Source of the DNA: Chitinophaga sp.
GTDB lineage: Bacteria > Bacteroidota > Bacteroidia > Chitinophagales > Chitinophagaceae
Direction: 5' to 3'
DNA: 64,000 bases
Assembly: GCF_019236475.1 (NCBI RefSeq)
Contig: NZ_JAFAIX010000004.1
Span: 186,001-250,000, forward strand
The position numbers were made by a program, and so were the translations under genes. The notes under the pieces are model-generated. The model had not been told where the DNA came from, ran no database searches, and saw only the letters and a list, made by a program, of their open reading frames with translations. Positions within the stretch are counted from its first letter, which is position 1. Each line of letters begins with the position of its first letter. Below, one piece after another: positions 1-8,280 of the stretch.

Positions 1-1011
1 GCCCCGGCATACAGCGATGGCTACATCACCAGTGGCATGGACCGCCTGTATCCTAATTTCCAGGTGATGTACAGCCTGCTGTCGCCAAATGAAACCAGTT
101 TCCAGGTGAATTATATGGCGCCAGGTAGTACGGAAGTAAAGAAAGCGACACTGCCACATGCTGCTGCTACGCAGGCTTTCCACGACAGCCGGATGGCTGT
201 CTTGCCCATCAATCAGTTGCAACGTTCTTATGTCATCTATAATGATTACTATGATGATGCAAAAACCGGGGTGCTGACCGTAAATACATTCGGGATTAAT
301 GAGTCGGATGCCTATAAAGAGTTTAGCGAATTCTTCCGGGAGTTGAATAAACGTAAGTATAAGCAGGTAATCATTGATGTGCGTAGTAATGGGGGCGGTA
401 ATCCAGCTATTTCTGCACTCCTGTATTCCTTCCTGACAGATAAGCCTTTCCGTAATGTGTATAATTACCGTACGCGTACTATCGGTATCGCCTATCCGGA
501 GTATGCAGTGGCGGATAATGGTAGAAGATTGTCGGACGAAGATATTCAGACCCAAAAGAATTTCCTCTATCAACGCTTTGATAAAGATAGTAATGGTATT
601 TATATCGGCAATGCGCGCCTGAGAGATGGCCTATTGGAGAATTTTCCGCCGGATAAAGATGCCTTTCATGGAAAGGTATATGTGTTGACTGGTGGCGGAA
701 CCGTATCTGCAGCTACTTATTTTGCTTCACTGGTGCAGCAGAATAAGCGAGGTATGATTGTAGGCCATGAAACGGGTAGTGGAGAAGCAGCCACTACAGC
801 AGCTTGGTTTATGAAATACTTATTGCCGCGTACGAAGAGTGTATTATCGGTACCGATGTCTGAGTTGTATTTCTTCAATGCCACTACAGATAAGGGTCAT
901 GGGGTAATGCCAGATACGCAAGTGCCTATTAATAAATTTACTTCGTATATCCAGGCAGGTAAGGATCCGGAGATGAGTTATACCATGGAGCTGATCAGCA
1001 ACGAAAAATAA
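1..1011 (+). CDS. S41 family peptidase-like protein, C-terminal part (5' end outside window)
   Basis: The frame is open from base 1, so the gene begins upstream; the ORF-track start at 37 is internal. The visible part carries the S41 (C-terminal processing/tricorn-like) core: a strand ending in IIDVRSNGGGN, then GKVYVLTGGGTVSAATYFAS, where the Ser of TVSA sits where the S41 nucleophile is expected. The C-terminal GHGVMPDTQVP is typical of Bacteroidota S41 proteins that cleave peptides in the periplasm or outside the cell. A paralogue of the same family lies at 14993-16447. A strong terminator follows 26 bases after the stop. The N-terminal domain and any signal peptide cannot be seen here. 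Confidence 0.85.
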   Translation, partial: APAYSDGYITSGMDRLYPNFQVMYSLLSPNETSFQVNYMAPGSTEVKKATLPHAAATQAFHDSRMAVLPINQLQRSYVIYNDYYDDAKTGVLTVNTFGINESDAYKEFSEFFRELNKRKYKQVIIDVRSNGGGNPAISALLYSFLTDKPFRNVYNYRTRTIGIAYPEYAVADNGRRLSDEDIQTQKNFLYQRFDKDSNGIYIGNARLRDGLLENFPPDKDAFHGKVYVLTGGGTVSAATYFASLVQQNKRGMIVGHETGSGEAATTAAWFMKYLLPRTKSVLSVPMSELYFFNATTDKGHGVMPDTQVPINKFTSYIQAGKDPEMSYTMELISNEK

Positions 1012-1037
1012 TGTTAGTGGTCCCGTTTAGTTTGGTA

Positions 1038-1068
1038 GGCCATGCAGTTATCTGCATGGCCTTTTTTT
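1038..1068 (+). terminator. Rho-independent terminator of the S41 gene
   Basis: A perfect 10-bp stem GGCCATGCAG / CTGCATGGCC with a TTAT loop is followed by seven T. It lies just after the S41 stop codon. Confidence 0.9.
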
Positions 1069-1097
1069 ATTACCCATCATTTATGCAAGAAAGTTCC

Positions 1098-1481
1098 TCA
1101 GTTGGAACAATATAGCATCATGTAAATATTATTGGAAGTGAAAATGCCGTCTGGCTGGTAGTAATAGGACCATGTTCTACAGCCTATTTGGCATCCAGGA
1201 TCAATATTTGTAATGAGCCAATTGTTTCGGCATTCTATGGAGCCGGCGAGGATAGATCCTTGGCCAACGCCGCCCAGTACAGCCGTTCCGGCAGGTTTGT
1301 TAAGTATATATCCAGTTAGAAAGAAACCTGCATCTGCGGGATCGGCAGGGGTGGAGTTCCTAGTACTGGGATAATATGTGTAAGTGGTGAATGTAGGAGT
1401 TGCCGGTTGTATTTTGTTGTTAACATCGGTTCCATAAGTGGCTACAGCAAGAAAGGCAACCATCAATAGTTTACTTAGCAT
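1098..1481 (-). CDS. Small secreted protein, unknown function
   Basis: This 127-aa protein starts with a hydrophobic signal-peptide-like segment (LSKLLMVAFLAVATYG). The mature part is rich in Thr, Tyr, Asn and Gly and has several Cys in its second half (IECRNN, GCQIGCRTW, LYCSN), which suggests disulfides in an exported protein. No family was recognised. It stands alone, convergent to the S41 gene. A similarly sized secreted protein is encoded on the other strand at 1652. Confidence 0.6.
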   Translation of the reverse strand: MLSKLLMVAFLAVATYGTDVNNKIQPATPTFTTYTYYPSTRNSTPADPADAGFFLTGYILNKPAGTAVLGGVGQGSILAGSIECRNNWLITNIDPGCQIGCRTWSYYYQPDGIFTSNNIYMMLYCSN

Positions 1482-1651
1482 CAGGTAGGGTTTTAAGTCA
1501 TGAGTTGCTAAAATAAATTGTATGACTGCAACAATAAGAGCAGTAATGATTTAAATATTCCCCTGTGATATTATTGCTGAGTAGATAGTTATATTGTTGG
1601 GAGACAACAGGTCATCTGCCTGTAACATTTAACCCAAAAATCGCTTTACTT

Positions 1652-1990
1652 ATGAAAAAGATCCTCGTACTGCTGCTCTTTATGGTAGCCGCTATTGGTG
1701 TAAAAGCTCAATCCCAATACTTTTGCAGAACTACCGTACAAACATCCATTGATTCCTGGAATTACAAAGTATTTAAAGATCCTAGTTGGACGGCCCCTGG
1801 CGCTATTCAGATCAACATTACACAATACACTTATGGTGGCGGTTCTACCACTACTGGATGGCAGGGATTTGTCAATGGGCAAAATGCTGGTGGTGTTGGT
1901 AATGCAGGTTATACCGTCATTGATATCAGGGTGGTGAATTTCCTGACAGGCGCCGTGTTGTACCAGTTTCAGGTGACGAATGCTTGTTGA
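1652..1990 (+). CDS. Small secreted protein, unknown function
   Basis: The 112-aa product begins MKKILVLLLFMVAAIGVKAQ, a clear signal peptide with an AQ cleavage site common in Bacteroidota. The mature part (about 90 aa) is rich in Gly, Asn, Gln and aromatic residues, with a Cys near each end (YFCRTT and TNAC), so a small beta-rich disulfide-bonded secreted protein is likely. No family was recognised. The ORF on the opposite strand (1646-2020) is a shadow. A perfect hairpin terminator follows the stop. Confidence 0.65.
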   Translation: MKKILVLLLFMVAAIGVKAQSQYFCRTTVQTSIDSWNYKVFKDPSWTAPGAIQINITQYTYGGGSTTTGWQGFVNGQNAGGVGNAGYTVIDIRVVNFLTGAVLYQFQVTNAC

Positions 1991-1997
1991 TTTTGCC

Positions 1998-2034
1998 ACA
2001 AGATAAAACCTGTGTGGCACAGGTTTTATCTTGT
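1998..2034. terminator. Bidirectional terminator between convergent genes
   Basis: A perfect 17-bp stem (ACAAGATAAAACCTGTG and its complement) with a TGG loop lies between the convergent genes at 1652 and 2026. It overlaps the stop codon of the minus-strand hydrolase. Confidence 0.85.
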
Positions 2035-2901
2035 TTTGTTGAGGAAGCTTTCAATCATGGGAATCACATAGTCCGCTTGTTTGCCATCGGATTGTGGTGT
2101 CATAATGATACCGAGGTACTCACCGTGTCCGCCTGGGATGATAGCTACTTCTGAATTTTTGATGAGTCGTTGCATTTCGATCGCATGTTCCGGTGTGATC
2201 AAATCTTTATCACCGATGATGATTAACGTAGGTGCGGTGATAGATTTGATTTGTTCATCTGGGATGTCTTTGAAATGCACCATTCTGTGGGCATCTTTGT
2301 CGTGCATGGTTTGCAGGGCCTTTGGATCTGGATTCACTTTCAGGAAGGCTGTTTTCAGCTCTTGCGGCATATTGTCGATCGTAGCATGTTCCATAAATCC
2401 CCAGAATTGGGCAGGGACGCCACTTCGTTTGCAGAGTGCTGATCCTAGAATTATCTTATTGACAATTTCCGGATAACGAATAGCAATCTGCATGGTAGTA
2501 GTTCCGCCATTGCTGAAGCCAAAGAAATCGGCCTTATCGATTTTTAGGTTTTTTAGGAGTCCTGCCACATCGTCTGCATCTTGTTCAAAGGTTTCCTCTT
2601 GGGCTCTGTCGCTGGTTCTGCCATGGGCTTGTAGTTCCACTGCAATCACCTTTCGGGTTTTTGAAAGCAGGGGAATTACTTTTTCGAAAGTAGATTGAAT
2701 GGTAGAACCGCCGCCGTGTATGAGCACAATGGGTGCGCCTTGGCCGTATATTTCATAGTACATGTTGATACCATTGACTTTCGAATAGCCGTGTTGCATT
2801 GTAATGGTATCAGTAGAGGAAGGTGTTGCAGCAGAGATAGTTTGCTGGCAGCAGGTGCAGATCATAAATGTTACGATTAAATGGATGATTGAATATTTCA
2901 T
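2026..2901 (-). CDS. Secreted alpha/beta hydrolase
   Basis: This 291-aa protein has an N-terminal hydrophobic export signal (MKYSIIHLIVTFMICTCC). The catalytic features of the alpha/beta hydrolase fold are visible: oxyanion-hole HGGG in IVLIHGGGS, nucleophile elbow GFSNGG, acid loop IIGDKDLITP and the late His in IPGGHGEY. The substrate cannot be told; esterase- or lactonase-like activity is typical. It is the last gene of a three-gene operon (ArsR-type regulator, SRPBCC protein, hydrolase) with gaps of 4 and 10 bp. A second secreted hydrolase of this kind is at 13662. Confidence 0.85.
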   Translation of the reverse strand: MKYSIIHLIVTFMICTCCQQTISAATPSSTDTITMQHGYSKVNGINMYYEIYGQGAPIVLIHGGGSTIQSTFEKVIPLLSKTRKVIAVELQAHGRTSDRAQEETFEQDADDVAGLLKNLKIDKADFFGFSNGGTTTMQIAIRYPEIVNKIILGSALCKRSGVPAQFWGFMEHATIDNMPQELKTAFLKVNPDPKALQTMHDKDAHRMVHFKDIPDEQIKSITAPTLIIIGDKDLITPEHAIEMQRLIKNSEVAIIPGGHGEYLGIIMTPQSDGKQADYVIPMIESFLNKTR

Positions 2902-2911
2902 GTGAATGATT

Positions 2912-3391
2912 TTAAAGGGTGTTGCGCATTTTTTCCAACATTTGCAACCAGCTTGGGTATGCGCCTGTTTTCTTCGCTAATGCTTGGGACACTGTTTGTC
3001 GGAGTTGCAATTTCGTTTTCCCATTTTCAGCTTTAAAGGTTACGGTTACAACCGTTGCTGCTGGCCAGTCTGGGTCGAATCCAATAGAGGCGGGATCGAT
3101 GGGCTGGCCGTTTTCATCGGCGTTCATGAGTGTAAAAACGATTTTCTGGAGGGGTAGTATCTCCCGATATTCCCCGATCGTCCAGCAATCACCCACTTTC
3201 TCATTAGAAATGCAGGTGTGGAAAGTGCCACCGGGTCTGATATCCATATGTTTGAAACGGAAGGTGCATCCTTCTGGCGCATACCATTTCATGAGTTTTT
3301 CTGGATCTGTCCAGGCACTGAAAACCTTTTCCACGCTGGCGTTGAAGGTTTCTTCTATGAATACTTCCTGGGTACTTACTTGGTTTCCCAT
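2912..3391 (-). CDS. SRPBCC / AHSA1-like domain protein
   Basis: The 159-aa protein is an START-like SRPBCC fold of the AHSA1 (activator of Hsp90 ATPase-like) group: it opens with IEETFNASVEKVFSAWTDPE and has KWYAPEGCTF, RPGGTFHTC and a long C-terminal helix. Such proteins bind hydrophobic small molecules and are very often encoded directly after an ArsR-type repressor, as here. The 4-bp gap to the regulator indicates co-transcription. The ligand is unknown; a lipophilic compound handled together with the downstream hydrolase is plausible but unproven. Confidence 0.85.
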   Translation of the reverse strand: MGNQVSTQEVFIEETFNASVEKVFSAWTDPEKLMKWYAPEGCTFRFKHMDIRPGGTFHTCISNEKVGDCWTIGEYREILPLQKIVFTLMNADENGQPIDPASIGFDPDWPAATVVTVTFKAENGKTKLQLRQTVSQALAKKTGAYPSWLQMLEKMRNTL

Positions 3392-3395
3392 ATCG

Positions 3396-3761
3396 TTATT
3401 TTTTGGATTTATGATTTGGTTTGTTTTTCTTTTTGCTGGTGGGTTGTAATTCCACTTGCTCTACAAATTGTTTGAGTGCTGCTAATCTTCCTGTCCATAG
3501 TTTATGGTATTGTGCAACCCATTCATGCACTTCATTTAATTTATCCAATCGGGCTTCGCAGTAGCGTTCTCTTCCTTGTTGTTGAATGTTTAGGAGTCCG
3601 CATTCAGCGAGGATTTTCAGGTGTAGGGAAATAGCTTGTCGACTCACATCAAATTTTTCCGCGATGGTGTTCACGTTCACTGGCTGTTGCGCTATCATGC
3701 CTATGATGGCTCTCCTGGTGGGGTCGGCTATGGCCTGAAATACATCTCTGCGTGCTTCCAT
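3396..3761 (-). CDS. ArsR-family winged-helix transcriptional regulator
   Basis: The ORF-track start is a TTG; the ATG at 3761 (MEARRDVFQAIADPTRR) gives a normal 121-aa ArsR protein. Residues ADPTRRAIIGMI and the recognition segment KFDVSRQAISLHLKILAECGL are the family's winged-HTH signature. No metal-binding Cys cluster is present, so it belongs to the non-metal ArsR group usually paired with SRPBCC proteins. It probably represses its own operon through the palindrome in the promoter just upstream. Confidence 0.9.
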   Translation of the reverse strand: MEARRDVFQAIADPTRRAIIGMIAQQPVNVNTIAEKFDVSRQAISLHLKILAECGLLNIQQQGRERYCEARLDKLNEVHEWVAQYHKLWTGRLAALKQFVEQVELQPTSKKKNKPNHKSKK

Positions 3762-3781
3762 ATTATGCAATCATTTACTTG

Positions 3782-3813
3782 CAAATATATACGCAAGTAT
3801 TTGCTTGCGCAAA
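3782..3813 (-). promoter_or_regulatory. Promoter with embedded ArsR operator
   Basis: Read on the minus strand, a TTTG box is followed after exactly 20 nt by TATATTTG, a full match to the Bacteroidota TTTG - N19-21 - TAnnTTTG promoter pattern. The spacer contains a perfect inverted repeat, CGCAAG-CAAATA-CTTGCG (3792-3809). The start codon lies about 20 bases downstream of the -7 box. A dimeric repressor sitting on this repeat would block sigma-factor access. Confidence 0.75.
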
Positions 3814-3950
3814 TTTATTTTTGAAAGCAAGAGAGATAGGAGTATCTACTAATAATCATTTCTTCATTTGTTTTTCATCTAACTATCCTAAATTCGGTGA
3901 TTGAATTCCTGTTGCTATATAATTGGCGCAGATAAAAAAAATCATACATC

Positions 3951-5237
3951 ATGTATTTTACAAAAGAAGATATAGATCACAGAAGGCAGCGACTTTCCAC
4001 CAAGTGGAATGAAGTATTAAGTAAGGGAGAAGCGGTGTTGGTATACGCCGGCGGGCCTATTCAGAAGCCTGGAGGATTGGACAATACTTATACCTATTTA
4101 CCCCATCCGTCTTACTATTGGCTAACGGGTAGGCGTAGGGAAGAAGAGGTGATTTTATATAGTGTGGATACTGGTTGGGTGGAGTTTCAGAAGGTATTAG
4201 GTAAGGAAACTGCTTTCTGGGAAGGAGAGAAACATGATGTATTGGTATCGGTTCCGGGAAAGTCCCTGGAAGAGTTGGAAGCATTTCTGAAGAAATATAC
4301 AACCGTCTATAAGTTAGGCCAGACGCCGGAATACATTAAAGAAGGTAAGGCTTTTACATTAAATACTTTGTTGGATCAGACGCGTCGGGTAAAAGATAAT
4401 GCGGAGATCAAACTGATTCGTGAAATCGCAGATATTGCGGTACATGGTTATAAGAAAATTGCGGAAGTCTTGCGTCCGGGTATAACAGAGCGGGAAATTC
4501 AAATTGCTTACGAAGCGGAAATTTTCAGGAATGGCGCTCAGACTACGCCTTATGATTCTATTGTGGGTTCGGGTCCTAATTCTGCCATTTTACATTTTGC
4601 ACCATCTAAGCGAGTGGTGGGTGAAAAGGAATTGGTATTGGTAGATGCTGGTGCAGATATTTATGATTATTGCGTAGATATTACCAGAACGTTTATTTCT
4701 TCTGGTGAGATAGAAGGCCGGCAGAAGGCTTTGTACCAACTGGTGAAGTTAGTACAGGACTATTGCACGAAGTTGACTAAACCCGGCGCATACTGGAGAG
4801 ATATTCACAATAAAGCGGCTGCGCTGTTTACAGAAGGGTTATTAAATCTGGGCATCTTAAAAGGAAACCTCAGTGACCTGATTGCACAAGAAGTGGTGTC
4901 TATGTTCTTCCCGCATGGCCTGGGCCATTTGGTAGGGCTGCGCGTACGTGATACCGGGCAGGAAGAGAACTTGCACCCTAAAACTTATTTCGGTGCTCGT
5001 CTGCGGGTGGATATCCAATTGGAGCCTGGCCATCTGATTACCATGGAGCCAGGAATGTATTTTATCAAACCGCTCTTGGAAGACGCAGATAATAAAAAGA
5101 AATTCAAAGATTGTATCAACTGGCAGGAATTGGAACACTGGATGAACATTGGAGGAGTGCGCATTGAAGATAATCTCCTGCTCACTGACACTGGCAATGA
5201 TAACCTGACTTCCCGTATTCCTAAACTCAGTGTATAA
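3951..5237 (+). CDS. pepP: Xaa-Pro aminopeptidase-like M24 metallopeptidase
   Basis: The 428-aa protein has an N-terminal aminopeptidase-P (AMP_N) domain (about residues 1-135) and a C-terminal pita-bread domain. The five metal ligands of M24 enzymes can be traced: Asp in LVDAGADIY, Asp in CVDITRTF, His in FFPHGLGHLVG, Glu in TMEPGMYF and Glu in VRIEDNLLL. It should remove N-terminal residues ahead of proline in the cytoplasm using two Mn or Zn ions. There is no signal peptide. The next gene starts 12 bp downstream and is probably co-transcribed. Confidence 0.9.
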   Translation: MYFTKEDIDHRRQRLSTKWNEVLSKGEAVLVYAGGPIQKPGGLDNTYTYLPHPSYYWLTGRRREEEVILYSVDTGWVEFQKVLGKETAFWEGEKHDVLVSVPGKSLEELEAFLKKYTTVYKLGQTPEYIKEGKAFTLNTLLDQTRRVKDNAEIKLIREIADIAVHGYKKIAEVLRPGITEREIQIAYEAEIFRNGAQTTPYDSIVGSGPNSAILHFAPSKRVVGEKELVLVDAGADIYDYCVDITRTFISSGEIEGRQKALYQLVKLVQDYCTKLTKPGAYWRDIHNKAAALFTEGLLNLGILKGNLSDLIAQEVVSMFFPHGLGHLVGLRVRDTGQEENLHPKTYFGARLRVDIQLEPGHLITMEPGMYFIKPLLEDADNKKKFKDCINWQELEHWMNIGGVRIEDNLLLTDTGNDNLTSRIPKLSV

Positions 5238-5249
5238 CGTTTATCTCGC

Positions 5250-5813
5250 ATGAAAGAAAAATTGGAGGAGTTTGCCGGGATTTTGAATGGCTACAATGAA
5301 AAGTTGAAGGCCGCTACAGATGCAGACGAGGTGTATAAAAAAGAAAAATTTGTAGCAGAGAAGATTAAGAAAGACCTGGAATGGAATCGGTTAAGTGATG
5401 ATCAAAAGCAGCAATTCCGACTACAGAAAGTCATGCATATGCTGAACTGGATGGAGAAGGAGGGAGAAGACCTGGACAAAATCAAACACGAACAGTTACT
5501 GTGCATTTGGGATGAACAACTGTATGCAACCATCCAGGCACTGGAAGCACTTATGGAAGAAGAAACAGATCGGGCGGAGCAGGAGTTGTTATTCCGATTA
5601 CACGCCATGTTCCTGGCAGAAAAGCATTTGCTCAATTCAGAAAGGGAATTTGTATTAAAGCCAGTGCACAATGATTACTATGTCATGATGCGGGTCATGA
5701 CCGATTTTTCAAAAAATAAATACGCAGTGCAATTAGGCGTGGCTAACCTGAAGCAATTATTTCATGATATGTACCGGCATTGGGAAAGACGCCCTTACCG
5801 GGAAATAGTATAG
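5250..5813 (+). CDS. Helical cytoplasmic protein of unknown function
   Basis: This 187-aa product is strongly charged (Lys, Glu) and predicted by eye to be almost all alpha-helical, with coiled-coil-like stretches such as EALMEEETDRAEQELLFRL. It has no signal peptide or membrane segment. No family was recognised. The 12-bp gap after the M24 peptidase suggests the two are co-expressed, but there is no evidence of a shared function. Confidence 0.65.
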   Translation: MKEKLEEFAGILNGYNEKLKAATDADEVYKKEKFVAEKIKKDLEWNRLSDDQKQQFRLQKVMHMLNWMEKEGEDLDKIKHEQLLCIWDEQLYATIQALEALMEEETDRAEQELLFRLHAMFLAEKHLLNSEREFVLKPVHNDYYVMMRVMTDFSKNKYAVQLGVANLKQLFHDMYRHWERRPYREIV

Positions 5814-5942
5814 GAGAAAGAGGATAGAGGGGAAGAGGGTAAGTAAACTGCTTATAAATCCCATTTTTACGGGATATTCAGCACCTGCATTTAATTGTAA
5901 TTTCATGGGGATATTGATTTTTAAACTTTCAACAGAGCAACT

Positions 5943-6113
5943 ATGAAAAAGAAAATTCAATTACCTAGACTGGTGCTGAACAAGAAAATTGTGGCACGTC
6001 TTACAGCAGCTCCTTCCCTTATGCAAGGAGGTAAATTCATTACAGATCCAACAACAGAAAATCCTTGTGATCCTATTTCAGTCATGATGCCATCATGCCG
6101 TAAAATTTGTTAA
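5943..6113 (+). CDS. Orphan class I lanthipeptide (RiPP) precursor peptide
   Basis: A 56-codon ORF, too short for the ORF track, encodes a leader MKKKIQLPRLVLNKKIVARL that matches the Bacteroidota class I lanthipeptide leader pattern (KKK-L-x-L-N-K-x-I-x-x-L). A double glycine at residues 29-30 (LMQGGKF) marks a likely cleavage site. The core of 26 residues has Thr34, Thr37, Thr38, Ser46, Ser51 and Cys42, Cys52, Cys56, enough for up to three lanthionine rings. A strong terminator follows. No LanB dehydratase, LanC cyclase, protease or exporter is encoded in the window, so modification would have to be supplied in trans. The leader match is known-family reasoning; ring formation is inference. 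Confidence 0.75.
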   Translation: MKKKIQLPRLVLNKKIVARLTAAPSLMQGGKFITDPTTENPCDPISVMMPSCRKIC

Positions 6114-6118
6114 GTTAA

Positions 6119-6159
6119 AAAAGGAAGCCTTAAATTTTAATATTTTAAGGCTTCCTTTT
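6119..6159. terminator. Bidirectional terminator after the lanthipeptide precursor
   Basis: A perfect 16-bp stem (AAAAGGAAGCCTTAAA and its complement) is flanked by A and T tracts on both sides. It separates the precursor gene from the convergent gene remnant. Confidence 0.85.
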
Positions 6160-6164
6160 CTCTT

Positions 6165-6324
6165 TTACCTTATTAATGTTACAGTCCCTGATCGTTGTAT
6201 AGTTTTCCCTTCTCTGTTGACAGCCTCCGCCATCCAGATATAAGTAGCCCAACGGCCGTATCAATCCCTTGAAACGATATGAATTTTTAGATATATGTAA
6301 AGAGGATATACTGTGGACAAAACT
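6165..6324 (-). pseudogene. Remnant of a C-terminal gene end with one frameshift
   Basis: On the minus strand about 22 codons ending SKNSYRFKGLI run into a frame change near 6262 and continue in the next frame as GRWATYIWMAEAVNREGKT and QRSGTVTLIR, then a stop at 6165. Both halves read like one beta-sandwich-type protein end and join smoothly if one base is removed. Upstream of 6324 the frame is closed by a stop, so only the last ~50 codons of a lost gene remain. The family is not recognised. Confidence 0.5.
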
Positions 6325-6373
6325 TTAAGCAGTGCATTGCTGTTTATAGTATAGCAATAAAAAAATTATATCA

Positions 6374-6787
6374 ATGACCACAGTGAATCCAATTTCTATC
6401 TACACCAAAGGTGAAAAATTAAGCAATGACTACTTCACCGGAAACGCCTTCCTGACAACCCTTATACCAAGGGATAAGAATAACGATTTTGCAATGGGTA
6501 GCGTCACTTTCGAGCCCAAGGCAAGAACGAATTGGCATACCCATCCCAAAGGACAGATATTGGTGGTGATTGAAGGAGAAGGGTTCTACCAGGAGAGAGG
6601 CCAACCAGCCCGACCCATCAAAAAAGGAGACATTGTCAGTATTCCGGAAAAAGTAGAGCATTGGCACGGTGCTTCTGCCTACAACAAAATGATACATATT
6701 GCTATCACCAACTATCAAGGTGATCAGAATGTAGTATGGCTAGACCCCGTATCAGACGCGGATTATAACGCAGCAAATCAAAAATAA
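6374..6787 (+). CDS. Cupin-domain protein
   Basis: The 137-aa protein is a single-domain cupin. The two cupin motifs are visible: NWHTHPKGQILVVIEGEGFYQERG (metal-ligand His, His, then a Glu or Gln position) and GDIVSIPEKVEHWHGA with the last His ligand. Related small cupins are tied to oxidation of aromatic compounds, or to carboxymuconolactone-type and hydroxynitrile-type chemistry; the substrate is not predictable. It is cytoplasmic and stands as a single gene followed by a weak hairpin. Confidence 0.85.
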   Translation: MTTVNPISIYTKGEKLSNDYFTGNAFLTTLIPRDKNNDFAMGSVTFEPKARTNWHTHPKGQILVVIEGEGFYQERGQPARPIKKGDIVSIPEKVEHWHGASAYNKMIHIAITNYQGDQNVVWLDPVSDADYNAANQK

Positions 6788-6815
6788 TATCATAGGGAGA
6801 CACGATTCAAAGAGA

Positions 6816-6843
6816 AGGCCGTGCCTACACCAGGGTACGGCCT
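6816..6843 (+). terminator. Possible terminator after the cupin gene
   Basis: An AGGCCGT / ACGGCCT stem with a partly paired interior lies 29 bases past the cupin stop. It is followed by GATTTGTTT rather than a clean T tract, so efficiency is uncertain. Confidence 0.45.
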
Positions 6844-6875
6844 GATTTGTTTACATTCGTGTCATATTTGGTCCC

Positions 6876-7253
6876 ATGAAGTTGATAAATTATATTGCTA
6901 AACATATGGGATCATATAATACCTTACACACCGCCATTACCTGCCCGGATTGCAAACAACACCACGATGCAGCCATTCAATTTAAATACGGATTAACCTG
7001 GCAACTGCACTACCACTTAGGAGATTCCATCCGATGGCGTGGCATATATGATATTGGAAATCCCACTTTTAGAAAAGTGAAAGTCTACGGCATTATTGAA
7101 TCAACTACTTGTCCTGCTTGCGGTATGGAGAATATCCCCGAAGATTATGATATCCTTGTAACGGATAATGTAATGATGGACGTTGCTCCAATACCAAATG
7201 CACTTGAGTATGTTAGCGATTTAAGCGATGGCCGTTTCATTCACATGGAATAA
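6876..7253 (+). CDS. Zinc-ribbon-like small protein, unknown function
   Basis: This 125-aa protein has two CxxC knuckles, ITCPDCKQHH near residue 23 and TTCPACGMENI near residue 89, spaced as in a zinc ribbon split by a beta domain. There is no signal peptide. No family was recognised. Structural zinc binding is likely from the cysteines; any nucleic-acid or protein partner is unknown. It lies alone between the cupin and SDR genes. Confidence 0.6.
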   Translation: MKLINYIAKHMGSYNTLHTAITCPDCKQHHDAAIQFKYGLTWQLHYHLGDSIRWRGIYDIGNPTFRKVKVYGIIESTTCPACGMENIPEDYDILVTDNVMMDVAPIPNALEYVSDLSDGRFIHME

Positions 7254-7335
7254 ATCAAGGAATTCGTATAGCTATAATGGTTACCCACCATCGTATTTTT
7301 TCATTTAGGTAGACATATGTTACCTTTACGGACAT

Positions 7336-8280
7336 ATGAAAACTATGCAAACCCCCATTCCCTCCCCATTCAATGCCCAAAGTACCGCCACCGCAATCGC
7401 CGCAGGACATGATCTACACGGAAAAGTAGTGATTGTAACCGGTGGGAATTCCGGTATCGGATTCGAAACCGTGAAAACATTAGCGGATATCGGAGCTACG
7501 GTGGTAGTAGGCGCGAGGGATCTCTCAAAGGTGGAAGATCATCTCACCGCACTGTCGAATGTATCCTTCATTCCACTTGACCTCGCAGATCCAGCATCAG
7601 TGGATAGTTTCGCGCAGCAATTCCTCCAAGAACATGATACCTTACATCTGCTGTTCAATAACGCCGGCGTATTCCGCCCTCCTCATTTTACGACGGATAA
7701 ACGCGGCTACGAAATGCAGTTTGGAGTGAATCACCTGGGGCATTTCCAACTCACTGGCCTACTATGGCCTGCTTTGAAAAAAGCAGGAGGGGCAAGGGTG
7801 ATTGTATTGACTTCCGTAGGACATCGCCGGTCGGAGGTGCAGTTCGATGATTTGAATTTCGAGAGACAGCCGTTCGATACGATGAAAGCCTACGGCCAAT
7901 CCAAGACTGCGAATATCCTCTTTGCCGTAGAACTAAACAAACGCGGTAATCCCTTTGGTGTCAGTAGCTTTGCCGTACATCCTGGGGCTATCAAAACAGA
8001 TATCTTCCGCTATATGTCGGAAGAAGAAATCAAAAAATGGTCCGACCAGGTACGCGAGTTTAAAACAACGCAACAAGGCGCTGCTACTTCGGTTTGGTGC
8101 GCCCTCAGCGAACAACTAGCGGATATCGGTGGGGTATACTGTGAAGACTGTAACATCGCGGAACTCATGCTCAATGACGCTCCTACTCCTCGCGGCGTAC
8201 GCGCCTTTGCTTTAGACCCGGAATCCGCTGCTAGGCTCTGGAAACTAAGTGAAAACATTACAGGCATCCAGTGGCCTTAA
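7336..8280 (+). CDS. Short-chain dehydrogenase/reductase (SDR)
   Basis: The 314-aa protein is an SDR with the nucleotide-binding TGGNSGIGFE near residue 35, the NNAG motif, and the catalytic Ser (LTSVGHRR) and YGQSK (Tyr, Lys). Its length and the DLNFERQPFDTMKAYGQSK region resemble the retinol-dehydrogenase / WW-domain-oxidoreductase-like branch, which uses NADP(H). It oxidises or reduces an unknown alcohol or carbonyl in the cytoplasm. Another SDR of a different branch is at 53420. Confidence 0.9.
   Translation: MKTMQTPIPSPFNAQSTATAIAAGHDLHGKVVIVTGGNSGIGFETVKTLADIGATVVVGARDLSKVEDHLTALSNVSFIPLDLADPASVDSFAQQFLQEHDTLHLLFNNAGVFRPPHFTTDKRGYEMQFGVNHLGHFQLTGLLWPALKKAGGARVIVLTSVGHRRSEVQFDDLNFERQPFDTMKAYGQSKTANILFAVELNKRGNPFGVSSFAVHPGAIKTDIFRYMSEEEIKKWSDQVREFKTTQQGAATSVWCALSEQLADIGGVYCEDCNIAELMLNDAPTPRGVRAFALDPESAARLWKLSENITGIQWP

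Noticed and set aside
1646-2020. Minus-strand ORF over the small secreted protein
   Set aside because: The plus-strand frame has a clear signal peptide and terminator; the minus frame reads through the terminator and has no features.
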